Shown: piece by piece, positions 44,834 through 53,322 of the stretch
How the letters are laid out: each line of letters begins with the position of its first letter
How positions within the stretch are numbered: the first letter of the stretch is position 1
Origin: Streptomyces atratus
Lineage (GTDB): Bacteria > Actinomycetota > Actinomycetes > Streptomycetales > Streptomycetaceae
Direction: 5' to 3'
Assembly: GCF_014648655.1 (NCBI RefSeq)
Contig: NZ_BMRN01000016.1
Span: 94,168-158,167, forward strand
Length of the DNA stretch: 64,000 nt
The notes under the pieces: model-generated
What the model was told of the DNA's origin: nothing
The model's database searches: none
What the model saw: the letters and a program-made list of their open reading frames with translations, nothing else
Program-made: the position numbers and the translations under genes

Positions 44834-45226
44834 ACGTGGCTGTTCAAGCAGACCCTGGGCTGGACCTGCCCGAAGATCCGCACCCCCGAAGCAGCCGACC
44901 GCTGGACCTGGCTGATCCTCGCCGTGTTCACCCAACTACGTCTGGCCCGCCCGCTGGCGGCCGACCTGCGACGGCCGTGGGAAAGACCGAGCCCGCCCGA
45001 CAAGCTCACTCCCGCCCGAGTCCGCCGCGATTTCCGGCACCTCCGCCCGAAGGCGGCCTGTCCTGCCAGAGCACCGAAATCCTCCCGCCCCGGCCCAGGA
45101 CGGCCATCCGGTCGCAAGAACACCTGGCCCACACCACGCTACGACGTGCACACAGTCGGCAAACCGGGCCCCGCAAAACGACGGACGAAGAAGTCAACAA
45201 CCCCGCGTCCGCGCCGCACAGGTTAA
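44834..45226 (+). pseudogene. Transposase C-terminal remnant
   Basis: The forward frame reads TWLFKQTLGWTCPKIRTPEA, then ADRWTWLILAVFTQLRLARP, and ends in a basic Arg/Pro/Ser-rich tail at 45226. I recognise this FKQTLGW ... PLAADLRRPWE pattern from a family of putative actinobacterial transposases. The N-terminal catalytic region is missing; a stop lies directly upstream in frame. Confidence 0.6.
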
Positions 45227-45234
45227 AGATCAAG

Positions 45235-46581
45235 CTAGGGCCGGTTCAGATAGGCGAGCCCGGGATGGGCCTTTGTGTACCCGTCGAGGAGACGTCCGGC
45301 CACGGTCACCGAGTCGACCAGCGGGTGCAACGCGAAGGCCTTCACGGCGGCCGCCCGTGAGCCGCTCTCCGCCGCATCCAGTACCGCGCGCTCGACGGCC
45401 TTGACCGCGGTGACCAGTCCGACGGCGTGGTACGGAAGCGGATCGACGGCGACGGGACGGGCGCCGTTCGCGTCGACCAGGCACGGCACCTCGATGACGG
45501 CGTCCGCGTCGAGTACGGAAAGTGTCGTGCGGTTGCGGACGTTGAGGATGAGCGAGGTCCGTTCGTTGCGGGCGACGGCCCGCATGAGGGCGAGCGCCAC
45601 CTTCTCGTAGCCGCCGGACTCCAGATCGCTCTCGTCCCGCTCGCCGACTCCGGCGACCTCGCGGTTCTCCGACATATAGGTGGCTTCGCGTTCGGCGCGG
45701 GTCCGGTCCCAGGCCGGCAGCGCGGGGGCGGCCGGGTCCTTCACCCGGGCGTAGAAACCCGCCTGCTGCTCACGGAGAAAGGCTCCCCGGGTCTGCTCGG
45801 CGTCCTGGTAGGCGCGTACGGCTTCCCGGTTGAAGTAGTAGTAGTGCAGATACTCGTTGGGGACGGCACCCAGCGACTGCAGCCAGTCGACGCCGAAGAG
45901 TCTGCCTTCCTCGAAGGAGCCGAGGAGGTCCGGGTCCGCCAGCAGCCGCGGGAGTTCGTCGCGGCCGTCGACATGCAGTGCGCGGACCCAGCCGAGATGG
46001 TTGAGGCCGACATAGTCGATCCGGGCCCGGTCGGGGTCGGAGCCGAGCACCCGGGCGATTCGGCGGCCGAGGCCGACCGGGGAGTCGCAGATGCCGATGA
46101 CCCGGTCGCCCAGGTGACGAGACATGGCCTCGGTGACCAGGCCGGCCGGGTTGGTGAAGTTGATGACCCAGGCGTTCGGGGCGAGCCGCGCGATGCGCTT
46201 CGCGAGGTCGACCGCGACGGGCACGGTGCGCAGCCCGTACGCGATGCCGCCCGCCCCGACCGTCTCCTGGCCGAGTACACCTTCGTCGAGGGCGACCCGT
46301 TCATCGGCGGCCCGTCCTTCGAGGCCGCCGACGCGGATCGCCGAGAAGACGAAGTCGGCGCCCCTCAGCGCCTCGTCGAGCGCGGTGGTGGCGGTGACGG
46401 CGGGCGCGTCCGGAACGTTCGCGGCCTGTTCGCGGAGCACCCGGGCGATGGCGGTGAGCCGGTCGGCGTCTGTGTCGTAGAGGGTGACTGCGGACACGCG
46501 GCCCTCGGCGTGATCGGCGAGCAGCGCCCCGTACACGAGTGGAACCCGGAATCCGCCGCCGCCCAGAATTGTCAGCTTCAC
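45235..46581 (-). CDS. GH4-family 6-phospho-beta-glucosidase-like glycosidase
   Basis: 448 aa, ATG at 46581. The N-terminal NAD-binding loop LTILGGGGFRVPLVYGALL, the VNFTNPAGLVTEAM segment and ICDSPVG (Mn-ligand Cys) followed by GLNHLGW (Mn-ligand His) are all intact. GH4 enzymes use NAD+ and Mn2+ to oxidise at C3 and cleave phosphorylated or plain glycosides, such as 6-phospho-beta-glucosides. The EC specificity cannot be fixed from sequence. The gene is monocistronic by spacing, 150 bases from the P450 gene. Confidence 0.85.
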   Translation of the reverse strand: MKLTILGGGGFRVPLVYGALLADHAEGRVSAVTLYDTDADRLTAIARVLREQAANVPDAPAVTATTALDEALRGADFVFSAIRVGGLEGRAADERVALDEGVLGQETVGAGGIAYGLRTVPVAVDLAKRIARLAPNAWVINFTNPAGLVTEAMSRHLGDRVIGICDSPVGLGRRIARVLGSDPDRARIDYVGLNHLGWVRALHVDGRDELPRLLADPDLLGSFEEGRLFGVDWLQSLGAVPNEYLHYYYFNREAVRAYQDAEQTRGAFLREQQAGFYARVKDPAAPALPAWDRTRAEREATYMSENREVAGVGERDESDLESGGYEKVALALMRAVARNERTSLILNVRNRTTLSVLDADAVIEVPCLVDANGARPVAVDPLPYHAVGLVTAVKAVERAVLDAAESGSRAAAVKAFALHPLVDSVTVAGRLLDGYTKAHPGLAYLNRP

Positions 46582-46731
46582 GCTTCCGCATGGTACGTGG
46601 GCGGGCCCGGACGGGGCCCGAGCGACTCCGGACGGCAGCTCTCCACCTGCTCCGACAGCGCCCGGCCCGGTGGCCGCAGACCTGTGGGTCCGCAGCCACC
46701 GGGCCGGCGATCCGTCTCGACTCCCGCCGGT

Positions 46732-48324
46732 TCAGTTGCCGCTCCACCAGCGCGAAACGGCCCGCCACAGCCTCGCCGGTGCGGTTTCGCTGCGCTGCTG
46801 CGGGATTCGGCCGGCGGCGGACTGCCCGGCGGACGTGCCCCCGGACTCGTCGGTCACCGTCGCGGTGGACGTAACGCCAGGCACACCAGGCACGCCCATC
46901 GCACCCGTCGAGGCAGGCGCCGGTGCCGCACCGGGAGGGCGGCCGGGTGTGGGGGCGGTGCGCCGGACCGTGGGCTGCACCTCCCGGTCCTGGCGCGGCA
47001 GGTTCGGCTTCCCCATGGACGGCGGTTCCTTGTCGTCCTGCGGCTCACGCGCGGCGAAGTCCGCCGGAAGCTCCACCAGGTGCCGGCCCAGGATGTTCCC
47101 GATCCAGCTCAGCTCGCTCTCGTCGACGGCGAGTTCGAGGTCGGGGAGCCGCATGAGCAGGGCGTCGACACCGACGTCCGCGATGGCGCGTCCGATGTCC
47201 TGCCCCGGGCATTCATGGGGGCCGCCGCTGAAAGCGAGGTGGGCGCGATTGCCTTCCATGTCGGCATTGAGGTCGGGCCGCACCACCGGATCGGTGTTGG
47301 CCGGTGCGATGCCGACGATGAGGGCGTCGCCCGCCTTGATCTGCTGCCCGCCCAGTTCGGTGTCGCCGACCGCCCAGCGGCCGAAGACCGCGGTGAACGG
47401 CGGTTCGTCCCACAGGATCTGCTCGACCGCTTCGGGCACCGTCATATGACCGCCGCTGAGCCTGGCCCGGAAGCGGGGGTCGGTGAGCACCATGCGCAGG
47501 ACGTTGGCGATCAGGTTGGCGGTCGCTTCGTAGGAGGCGATGAGGATCAGCCGCAGATGCTCGCTGACCTCCCGGTCGTTCATTCCTGCCGGATGGTCGA
47601 CGAGCCAGGTGGCGAAGTCGTCCGCGGGTTCGCGCCGGCGGCGTTGGACGAGCCGGGTCAGCACGTCAAGGACGTAGGCGTTGCTCGCGATCGCGGTCGC
47701 CGTGCCGCGGGTCATGTCGCGGGCGGCCCGGACCATCCGGTCGTTGTACTCCTCGGGCATGCCGAGGATCGCGCACATCACCATCATCGGCAGCCGCTCG
47801 GCGAACTGGCTGACCAGGTCGACACGGCCTTCCTGGCAGAAGTCGTTGACGAGCCGGTTGCTGTAGCGGTTGACATGGCGGCGCACCCCGCGGGTGTCGA
47901 TGCGGCCCATGCTGTCGGTGACCGCGCCGCGCTGGCGTTCATGGGTGGCGCCGTCGGCGAAGACACAGACCGGCTGCCAGGTGAAGATCGGGGCCAGTGG
48001 GTGGTCCGGGGCGACGGTGCCGTCCTGAAGGGCCCGCCATCGCCGGGAGTCGCGGGAGAACTGCGAGGGGGTACGGGTCATGTGCAGGTTCTCGCTGTGC
48101 CCGAGTACCAGCCAGACGGGTACGTCTCCGTGCAGCAGTACGGGGGCCACGCTGCCGTGTTCGGCGCGCAGCTTGTCGTACAGCCCGTGGGGGTCCCGCT
48201 CGGCCTCCGGGCCGTAGAGTCGACGCAGTCCGCCGGGACCGGTACCGAGGCCGTGGGCCGGGCACTCGGGGGGCGGAACCGGCCCCTGGGCCGCTCCGGG
48301 CTCGTAGTGGAATGGGGTTGTCAC
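46732..48324 (-). CDS. cvnE: Conservon cytochrome P450 lacking ExxR (CYP157-like, CvnE)
   Basis: 530 aa from the GTG at 48324, with GGAG 6 bases upstream. The haem-binding loop is FSGGPHECPGQ, with Cys372. Two nearly universal P450 features are altered. The K-helix ExxR is replaced by EQILW (residues 301-305). The I-helix reads ASYEAT (263-268) instead of AG-x-E-T-T, so the usual distal Thr is Ala. Both features fit the CYP157 family, known from conservons, in which only the Cys is invariant. A Pro/Thr/Gly-rich ~115-aa tail follows the P450 domain. It is the last gene of the cvn operon (68 bases after cvnD). Confidence 0.88.
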   Translation of the reverse strand: MTTPFHYEPGAAQGPVPPPECPAHGLGTGPGGLRRLYGPEAERDPHGLYDKLRAEHGSVAPVLLHGDVPVWLVLGHSENLHMTRTPSQFSRDSRRWRALQDGTVAPDHPLAPIFTWQPVCVFADGATHERQRGAVTDSMGRIDTRGVRRHVNRYSNRLVNDFCQEGRVDLVSQFAERLPMMVMCAILGMPEEYNDRMVRAARDMTRGTATAIASNAYVLDVLTRLVQRRRREPADDFATWLVDHPAGMNDREVSEHLRLILIASYEATANLIANVLRMVLTDPRFRARLSGGHMTVPEAVEQILWDEPPFTAVFGRWAVGDTELGGQQIKAGDALIVGIAPANTDPVVRPDLNADMEGNRAHLAFSGGPHECPGQDIGRAIADVGVDALLMRLPDLELAVDESELSWIGNILGRHLVELPADFAAREPQDDKEPPSMGKPNLPRQDREVQPTVRRTAPTPGRPPGAAPAPASTGAMGVPGVPGVTSTATVTDESGGTSAGQSAAGRIPQQRSETAPARLWRAVSRWWSGN

Positions 48325-48392
48325 GATCGCTCCAGGGATCAGGATTCCAAGGACCAGACGGATGGGACGCGCGGGGGGTGTGTGTACTGCTG

Positions 48393-49007
48393 TCAGGCGA
48401 GCGGGAGGGCCAGACTGTGCAGATAGCGCATCAGCGTCATCAGTACGTCGCGGCTGGAGGCACGCAGTCGGGCGTCGCAGTCGATCACCGGGACCTCTTC
48501 GGGGAGGTCCAGAGCGGCACGCAGCGCCTCGGCGGGGTGTTTCGGGGCGTCGGGGAAGGTGTTGACGGCGACGACGAACGGCACGCCGCGCTCCTCCAGC
48601 CGTCCGATGACGTCGAAGCTGACTTCGAGGCGGCGGGTGTCGATGAGGACCACCGCGCCGAGGGCGCCTTCGAACAGGCCGTTCCACAGGAACCAGAACC
48701 GTTCCTGGCCCGGGGTGCCGAACAGATAGAGGATCAGTTCCTCACTGATGGAGATCCGGCCGAAGTCCATGGCGACGGTGGTGGCGGTCTTGCTCTCCAC
48801 CCCGAAGTTGTCATCCACGCCGACTCCGGCCTGAGTCATGGTCTCTTCGGTGGTCAACGGCCGGATCTCGCTGACGGATCCGACCATGGTCGTCTTGCCG
48901 ACCCCGAACCCTCCGACGATCACGACCTTCACCGCGGCTGTCGCCGTGGTGGGGAGGACGTCCTCGCGCCGGGGGCCGGTGATCGTGTCAGAGCTTCTGA
49001 AGTCCAT
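48393..49007 (-). CDS. cvnD: Conservon GTP-binding protein (CvnD)
   Basis: 204 aa. The P-loop GGFGVGKTT (residues 32-40) is intact. The G3 region is LFGTPGQERFWF, lacking the usual DxxG Asp, and the G4 position reads VNTFP instead of NKxD, as in the MglA-like GTPases of conservons. It should cycle GTP under control of the roadblock and DUF742 partners. The start overlaps cvnC by 20 bases. Confidence 0.9.
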   Translation of the reverse strand: MDFRSSDTITGPRREDVLPTTATAAVKVVIVGGFGVGKTTMVGSVSEIRPLTTEETMTQAGVGVDDNFGVESKTATTVAMDFGRISISEELILYLFGTPGQERFWFLWNGLFEGALGAVVLIDTRRLEVSFDVIGRLEERGVPFVVAVNTFPDAPKHPAEALRAALDLPEEVPVIDCDARLRASSRDVLMTLMRYLHSLALPLA

Positions 49008-49359
49008 GCATCACCGCTTCGAGAAGGGACCTGTCCGGGAGAGTGGCGCGGACGATGGGCGCGCGCGATTCGATGAGTTCGGTCGCGAGGAGTTCCGTGA
49101 GGAGCGATGTCACCACGCTGAAGGGCAGTCCGAGGTACGCCGAGATCTCGGCGACGGATAAAGGCGCCTGACAGAGCCGCAGGATCACCGCCTGCTCGGG
49201 CTGGACCGTCGGCGTCGGCTGGGCCTTCGCGACGACCATGGTGACCAGGTCGAGCGGCGCCCGCTCGCTGCCGTCGGGATCGCCGGTGATCACGTACAGC
49301 CGTTCCGGGTCGCTCAGTGCCGGGTCGGCCTTCCGGCGTTCTCGTCGGGGAGAATTCAT
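48988..49359 (-). CDS. cvnC: Conservon DUF742 protein (CvnC)
   Basis: 123 aa. DUF742 signature: LYVITGDPDGSERAPLDLVT near the start and ILRLCQAPLSVAEISAYLGL, a helix-turn-helix-like stretch, in the middle. It overlaps the stop of cvnB by 4 bases. In conservons it couples the sensor to the GTPase. Confidence 0.9.
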   Translation of the reverse strand: MNSPRRERRKADPALSDPERLYVITGDPDGSERAPLDLVTMVVAKAQPTPTVQPEQAVILRLCQAPLSVAEISAYLGLPFSVVTSLLTELLATELIESRAPIVRATLPDRSLLEAVMHGLQKL

Positions 49360-49763
49360 CCGGCCTGCCCGTCATGGCGCGGCGGGCTCGTCAGGTGGGC
49401 ACCGATCCTGGCGACCATGTCACGCATCCGCGACCCGACGAGCCCCGCGTCGACCGTCTCACCGGCAAGGACCGCGAGGTACGCGCCGGTTCCGGCGGCC
49501 ATCAAGTAGAAGAAACCGCCGGTGACTTCGATGACGACGAGGCGCATGAGGCCGTCGCTGTACGGGATTTCGGAGGCGACGGCGGCGGCCAGGCTCTGCA
49601 GCCCCGCGCAGGCCGCCGCGAGGCGGTCGGCGACATCGGGGTCGCCGCCGTGCCGGGCGATGCGCAGACCGTCGGCGGAGAGCACCACGATCTGGTGGAT
49701 GTCCGGCACGTCGTCTGCCAGTTCCTTGAGCATCCAGTCCATATTTCCCCGCTGCTGGATCAC
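49356..49763 (-). CDS. cvnB: Conservon roadblock/LC7 protein (CvnB)
   Basis: 135 aa. It is a roadblock/LC7 fold (MglB-like): DWMLKELADDVPDIHQIVVL, SADGLRIARHG, and AAACAGLQSLAAAVASEI. Roadblock proteins regulate GTPases such as CvnD. The ATG overlaps the cvnA stop by 4 bases. Confidence 0.9.
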   Translation of the reverse strand: MIQQRGNMDWMLKELADDVPDIHQIVVLSADGLRIARHGGDPDVADRLAAACAGLQSLAAAVASEIPYSDGLMRLVVIEVTGGFFYLMAAGTGAYLAVLAGETVDAGLVGSRMRDMVARIGAHLTSPPRHDGQAG

Positions 49764-51367
49764 TTCAGGTCTCCCTTGTCCCAGGCATCGTCAGAGTCTT
49801 CGTCGGTCTTCGGCTCCTGCGGCACACCGTTGACGGCGTTGGTGAAGGCCTCCAGCCAGAGTCCGGGGGGCTGCGCCTTGCCGCTGTCGTTCCCCTGGCC
49901 GCGGCCGCCGGTGTGGCCGTTGCGCTGTCCTGCGGTGGAGTCGACGGCCTGCGCGGGGAGGTTGTGCGAGCCCAGAGGGGCGCGGCCGCGGCTGCGGCGT
50001 TGCGGGAGACCGTCCGCGGTCCACTCGGTCACCACGGGGACGTCGTCCTCCATGGCGGTCGCGGGGACGGCCGGCCGGGTGACGGGTGCGACCGGTCCGG
50101 TGACGGGGCGCTGGGCCACGGGGCGGGGCTTGCGGCGTGCCGGCACGACGTGCTTCATGGCCTCCTGGTCGATGTCGCTGGTGGGCCTCGATGTGGCGCC
50201 GATACCGTGGGCGATGCCGGGAGCGGGTCCGGTGGTGATCATGGCGCGGGGCACGATGAGTACGGCGCGGACACCGCCGTACGCGGACTGCCGCAGCGAG
50301 ACCTGGAGGTCGTACATCCGCGAGAGTCGTCCGACGACTGCCATGCCGAGTCGCGGGGACTCGCCGAGGTCGTTCATGTTGGAGCCGGCCTGGGCCCTGG
50401 CGAGCATGTTCTCGGCCCGCGCGCGGGCCTCCTCGCTGAGCGAGACGCCGCCGTCCTCGATCTCGATGGCGATGCCGGTCTGCACCTCGACGGCGGTGAC
50501 GTGCACCCGGGTCTGCGGCGGCGAGTAGCGGGTGGCGTTGTCGAGGAGTTCGGCGCAGGCGTGGATGAGCGGTTCGACGGCCGTGCCGATGATGGCGACC
50601 TTGGCGATCGAGTGCAGATCGACGCGCGGGTACTCCAGGATGCGGGACATGGCGCCGCGCAGCACGCTGAACAGCGGTACGGGCTTGGGCCATTGGCGAC
50701 TGGGGCGGGCGCCGCCGAGTACCGCGATGGAGTCGGCGAGACGGCCGATCAGCGCGGTGCCGTGGTCGATGCGGAGCAGGTCGTCGAAGACGTCGGGGTT
50801 GCGCCCGTGGTGCTCCTCCATCTCCCGCAGTTCACTCGCCTGGCGGTGGACGATCGCCTGGACGCGCCGGGCGACGTTGACGAAGGCGCGCTGCGCGGAG
50901 TCACGCATCGCCTCTTCGTTGTCGATGATGTTCAGCACCGTGTAGACGAGGGTGCGCTGGGCGTCGGGCAGGTCGCGGTACAACTCGTCCGCGTCGACGA
51001 CGTCCCGGAGCACCTCTTCGGGTGAATTGCCCACGCGTAGCCGGTGGATGGCGGCCGGCAGGAGCTCCTTGCTGATCCGCACGGTCTCGTCGTCGTGTGT
51101 GGCGATGCGCCGCTCCAGGTCGACGAAGCGCCGTTCGTACACCGCACGCTGGGTGCGCAGATCGCGTGCCCGGCGGGCGAGTTGAAGGGTGAGTGCGGCG
51201 ACCACGACGGTGGCGAGCGCGCCGCACCAGACGACTGGTATCCGCGCGGCCGCGGAAACCAGTGTCACCGCGGCGGCGGTGGCACCACCCATCAGGAGCA
51301 CGGGCAGCAACATGGCGCGAACGACGGGGGTTTCTCGTTCGATCGGCGGTGATTCAACACGAACCAT
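49760..51367 (-). CDS. cvnA: Conservon membrane sensor, histidine-kinase-like (CvnA)
   Basis: 535 aa, ATG at 51367. Two hydrophobic segments (residues ~16-35 and ~45-60) at the N-terminus anchor it. The cytoplasmic part has a HATPase_c domain with N-box IHACAELLDNATRYSPP and G1-like EIEDGGVSL. The typical phosphoacceptor His motif is not conserved, as in other CvnA proteins. A Pro/Arg-rich tail follows. The five-gene order cvnA-B-C-D-E is that of Streptomyces conservons such as rarA-E. Confidence 0.88.
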   Translation of the reverse strand: MVRVESPPIERETPVVRAMLLPVLLMGGATAAAVTLVSAAARIPVVWCGALATVVVAALTLQLARRARDLRTQRAVYERRFVDLERRIATHDDETVRISKELLPAAIHRLRVGNSPEEVLRDVVDADELYRDLPDAQRTLVYTVLNIIDNEEAMRDSAQRAFVNVARRVQAIVHRQASELREMEEHHGRNPDVFDDLLRIDHGTALIGRLADSIAVLGGARPSRQWPKPVPLFSVLRGAMSRILEYPRVDLHSIAKVAIIGTAVEPLIHACAELLDNATRYSPPQTRVHVTAVEVQTGIAIEIEDGGVSLSEEARARAENMLARAQAGSNMNDLGESPRLGMAVVGRLSRMYDLQVSLRQSAYGGVRAVLIVPRAMITTGPAPGIAHGIGATSRPTSDIDQEAMKHVVPARRKPRPVAQRPVTGPVAPVTRPAVPATAMEDDVPVVTEWTADGLPQRRSRGRAPLGSHNLPAQAVDSTAGQRNGHTGGRGQGNDSGKAQPPGLWLEAFTNAVNGVPQEPKTDEDSDDAWDKGDLK

Positions 51368-51587
51368 CTAAAACCTCTGGCGGTTGATTCTGGAGGTATA
51401 CGCGCTTGCAGGACACTCGGGAACAAGCGATCGAATTCATATCAACTCGACTTCGCTGCGCGTGAGCTTAGTCAGATCGGAACAGTGCTTCGGCACATTC
51501 ACCCAACCCCCTGCGCGAGCACTCCCGCGGTAATACACTCACGAGTTTTCGCACGCACCGCCTCCGCACGTACACAAGGAGTTACGA

Positions 51588-51800
51588 GTGAGGGGAATTC
51601 GCAAGGCGGAGCACTCGTCGTACTTCACATGGGGACAGTCACAGAGGTGCCCGGAAGGCCGATTCGAGCACTCTCACGGAAGGAGCACGGTGGATGGAGA
51701 AGTAACCGAACGACTCGATCCCAGGACCGATCCATTCCGTACCGCAGTGAGGGACGCTGGCACATGTGATCGAAGCGGATCGAAAGGAGCACGTTCATGA
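51588..51800 (+). CDS. Short hypothetical ORF with a strong ribosome site
   Basis: 70 aa from the GTG at 51588, preceded by AAGGAG 7 bases away, the best site in the region. A second in-frame GTG at 51690 also has AAGGAG. The product is basic and hydrophilic (EHSSYFTWGQSQRCPEGRFE). The stop overlaps the next ORF by 4 bases, so the two are coupled. No domain is recognised. It could be a regulatory peptide or a relic. Confidence 0.4.
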   Translation: MRGIRKAEHSSYFTWGQSQRCPEGRFEHSHGRSTVDGEVTERLDPRTDPFRTAVRDAGTCDRSGSKGARS

Positions 51801-51943
51801 CTGAAGGACGGGTGCACGGCAAGGTCGCCATGGCGACGGGCGGTGCGGTCGGTATCGCTGCGGAGATCTGCCGCGTCCTCACCGCACAGCTGATCCTGGC
51901 CGTGCATCCACGGATGAACAGGCACCCGGAGCAGGCCTTCTGA
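51797..51943 (+). pseudogene. N-terminal fragment of a short-chain dehydrogenase
   Basis: 48 aa from the ATG at 51797, with AAAGGAG upstream. HGKVAMATGGAVGIAAEICR matches the first strand and TGxxxGxG loop of SDR proteins, although the last Gly is Ala here. The frame then stops at 51943 without the catalytic Ser-Tyr-Lys region. It is coupled by a 4-base overlap to the short ORF upstream and converges on the synthetase gene. Confidence 0.5.
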
Positions 51944-51969
51944 GGGCCTGTTCCGGGGCCCGGCATCTC

Positions 51970-53187
51970 TCACTGGTCCCAGAGGCCGGTGCTGTGGGCG
52001 TCCACCAGGGCGACGATGCGGGCGAGGACGTCGTCGGCGGACTGTGGATCGTGCCGGCGTCCGTCGCGCAGGCGCAGGGCGACATGGTCATCGGCGGCTT
52101 CCCTGGCACCGATGACGGCTTGGTAGGGCACCAGGCGGGCTTCCCGGATGCGGGCCCCCAGAGTGCCGCGTTCCGGTCCGGCGATCTCGGCCCGCAGCCC
52201 GAGACCGGTGCACCGCCGGGCGAGCGCCTCGGCATTCGGCAGTTCGGCTTCGGAGACCGGGAGGATCGCCAACTGGGTGGGGGCGAGCCAGGCGGGGAAG
52301 GCCCCGCCGTGTTCCTCGATGAGGTGGGCGACGGCTCGCTCCACGCTGCCGATGATGCTGCGGTGGATCATGACCGGCCGGTGCTTCGCGCCGTCCGGGC
52401 CGATGTAGTGCAGGTCGAACCGGGCCGGCTGGTGGAAGTCGACCTGGACGGTGGACAGGGTGGACTCCCTGCCCGCACTGTCGGCGACCTGGACATCGAT
52501 CTTCGGGCCGTAGAACGCGGCCTCTCCCTCGGCCGCCTCGTAGGGCAGGCCGGAGCGGTCGAGGACCTCGGCCAGCAGGGCGGTGGACCGCTGCCACATC
52601 TCGGGGGCGGCGACGTACTTCCCGCCGGGTCCCGGGAGGGATAGCCGGTAGCGGGCCGGGCGGACGCCCAGCGCCCGGTACGCCCGGCGGATCAGCTCCA
52701 GCGCCGCCTGCACCTCCTCGGCCACCTGGTCCAGGGTGCAGAAGATGTGCGCGTCGTTCAGCTGGATGGCCCTCACACGGGTCAGTCCGCCGAGCACTCC
52801 GGAGAGTTCGGAGCGGTACATGCCGCCCAGCTCCGCCATGCGCAGCGGCAGTTCGCGGTAGCTGTGGGAGCGGGAGCGGTAGATGACCGCGTGGTGCGGA
52901 CACAGGCTGGGCCGCAGCACGACCTGCTCCCCACTCAGGTCCATCGGCGGGAACATGTCGTCGCTGTAGTGCGACCAGTGCCCGGAGATCTCGTACAGCT
53001 CCCGCTTGCCGAGCACCGGCGAGTACACGTGCCGGTAGCCCGCCCGCCGTTCGGCGGTGCGGATGTACTCCTCCAGGGTGTGGCGCACGACTGCGCCGTC
53101 GGGCAGCCAGTACGGCAGTCCCGCGCCGATCAGCGGGTCGGTGTCGAACAGGTCCAGCTCACGGCCGAGCTTGCGGTGGTCGTGCAT
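51970..53187 (-). CDS. thrS: Short threonyl-tRNA synthetase (catalytic plus anticodon-binding domains)
   Basis: 405 aa from the ATG at 53187, with GAGGAG 7 bases upstream. Only the class II core and anticodon-binding domain are present. Visible elements are motif 1 region GLPYWLPDGAVVRHTLEEYI, motif 2 GGMYRSELSGVLGGLTRVR, and motif 3 region VMIHRSIIGSVERAVAHLIE. The N-terminal TGS and editing domains of housekeeping ThrRS (about 640-660 aa) are missing. Such short copies occur as second synthetases, for stress, low threonine, or resistance to ThrRS inhibitors. A leader peptide and strong hairpin precede it, pointing to attenuation by threonine supply. Confidence 0.88.
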   Translation of the reverse strand: MHDHRKLGRELDLFDTDPLIGAGLPYWLPDGAVVRHTLEEYIRTAERRAGYRHVYSPVLGKRELYEISGHWSHYSDDMFPPMDLSGEQVVLRPSLCPHHAVIYRSRSHSYRELPLRMAELGGMYRSELSGVLGGLTRVRAIQLNDAHIFCTLDQVAEEVQAALELIRRAYRALGVRPARYRLSLPGPGGKYVAAPEMWQRSTALLAEVLDRSGLPYEAAEGEAAFYGPKIDVQVADSAGRESTLSTVQVDFHQPARFDLHYIGPDGAKHRPVMIHRSIIGSVERAVAHLIEEHGGAFPAWLAPTQLAILPVSEAELPNAEALARRCTGLGLRAEIAGPERGTLGARIREARLVPYQAVIGAREAADDHVALRLRDGRRHDPQSADDVLARIVALVDAHSTGLWDQ

Positions 53188-53227
53188 GACGGTCTCCTCG
53201 CGATCGTCGGACGAGTGACCGCAGCCG

Positions 53228-53257
53228 GAAGCCCCGGGGCACTCGCCCCGGGGCTTC
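53228..53257 (-). terminator. Perfect 13-bp hairpin, likely attenuator of thrS
   Basis: GAAGCCCCGGGGC (53228-53240) pairs perfectly with its complement (53245-53257) around a 4-base loop. It lies between the Thr-rich leader peptide (stop at 53272) and the thrS start at 53187. There is no U-run after it, as is frequent for actinobacterial terminators. In the ribosome-attenuation model, it forms when threonyl-tRNA is plentiful. Confidence 0.65.
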
Positions 53258-53271
53258 GGACTGAACAGCTG

Positions 53272-53322
53272 TCAGCGCGCCGGGACACTCTCCGGCGTCG
53301 TCGTCATGGCAGCGCGCTTCAT
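53272..53322 (-). CDS. Thr-codon leader peptide for thrS attenuation
   Basis: The reverse strand encodes MKRAAMTTTPESVPAR from the ATG at 53322, or MTTTPESVPAR from the ATG at 53307, then TGA at 53272. Three consecutive ACG threonine codons stand upstream of a terminator hairpin and a threonyl-tRNA synthetase gene. Neither ATG has a strong ribosome site, which lowers confidence. The arrangement is that of classical amino-acid attenuators. Confidence 0.55.
   Translation of the reverse strand: MKRAAMTTTPESVPAR

Noticed and set aside
45427..48426. A 999-codon forward open frame opposite the GH4 and P450 genes
   Set aside because: The forward frame has no recognisable domain. The reverse-strand genes have intact GH4 and P450 motifs, so the long frame is a codon-bias artefact.
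51588..51800. Possible RiPP precursor peptide
   Set aside because: No leader/core pattern, and no modification enzyme, protease or transporter lies next to it; the neighbours are a conservon and thrS.
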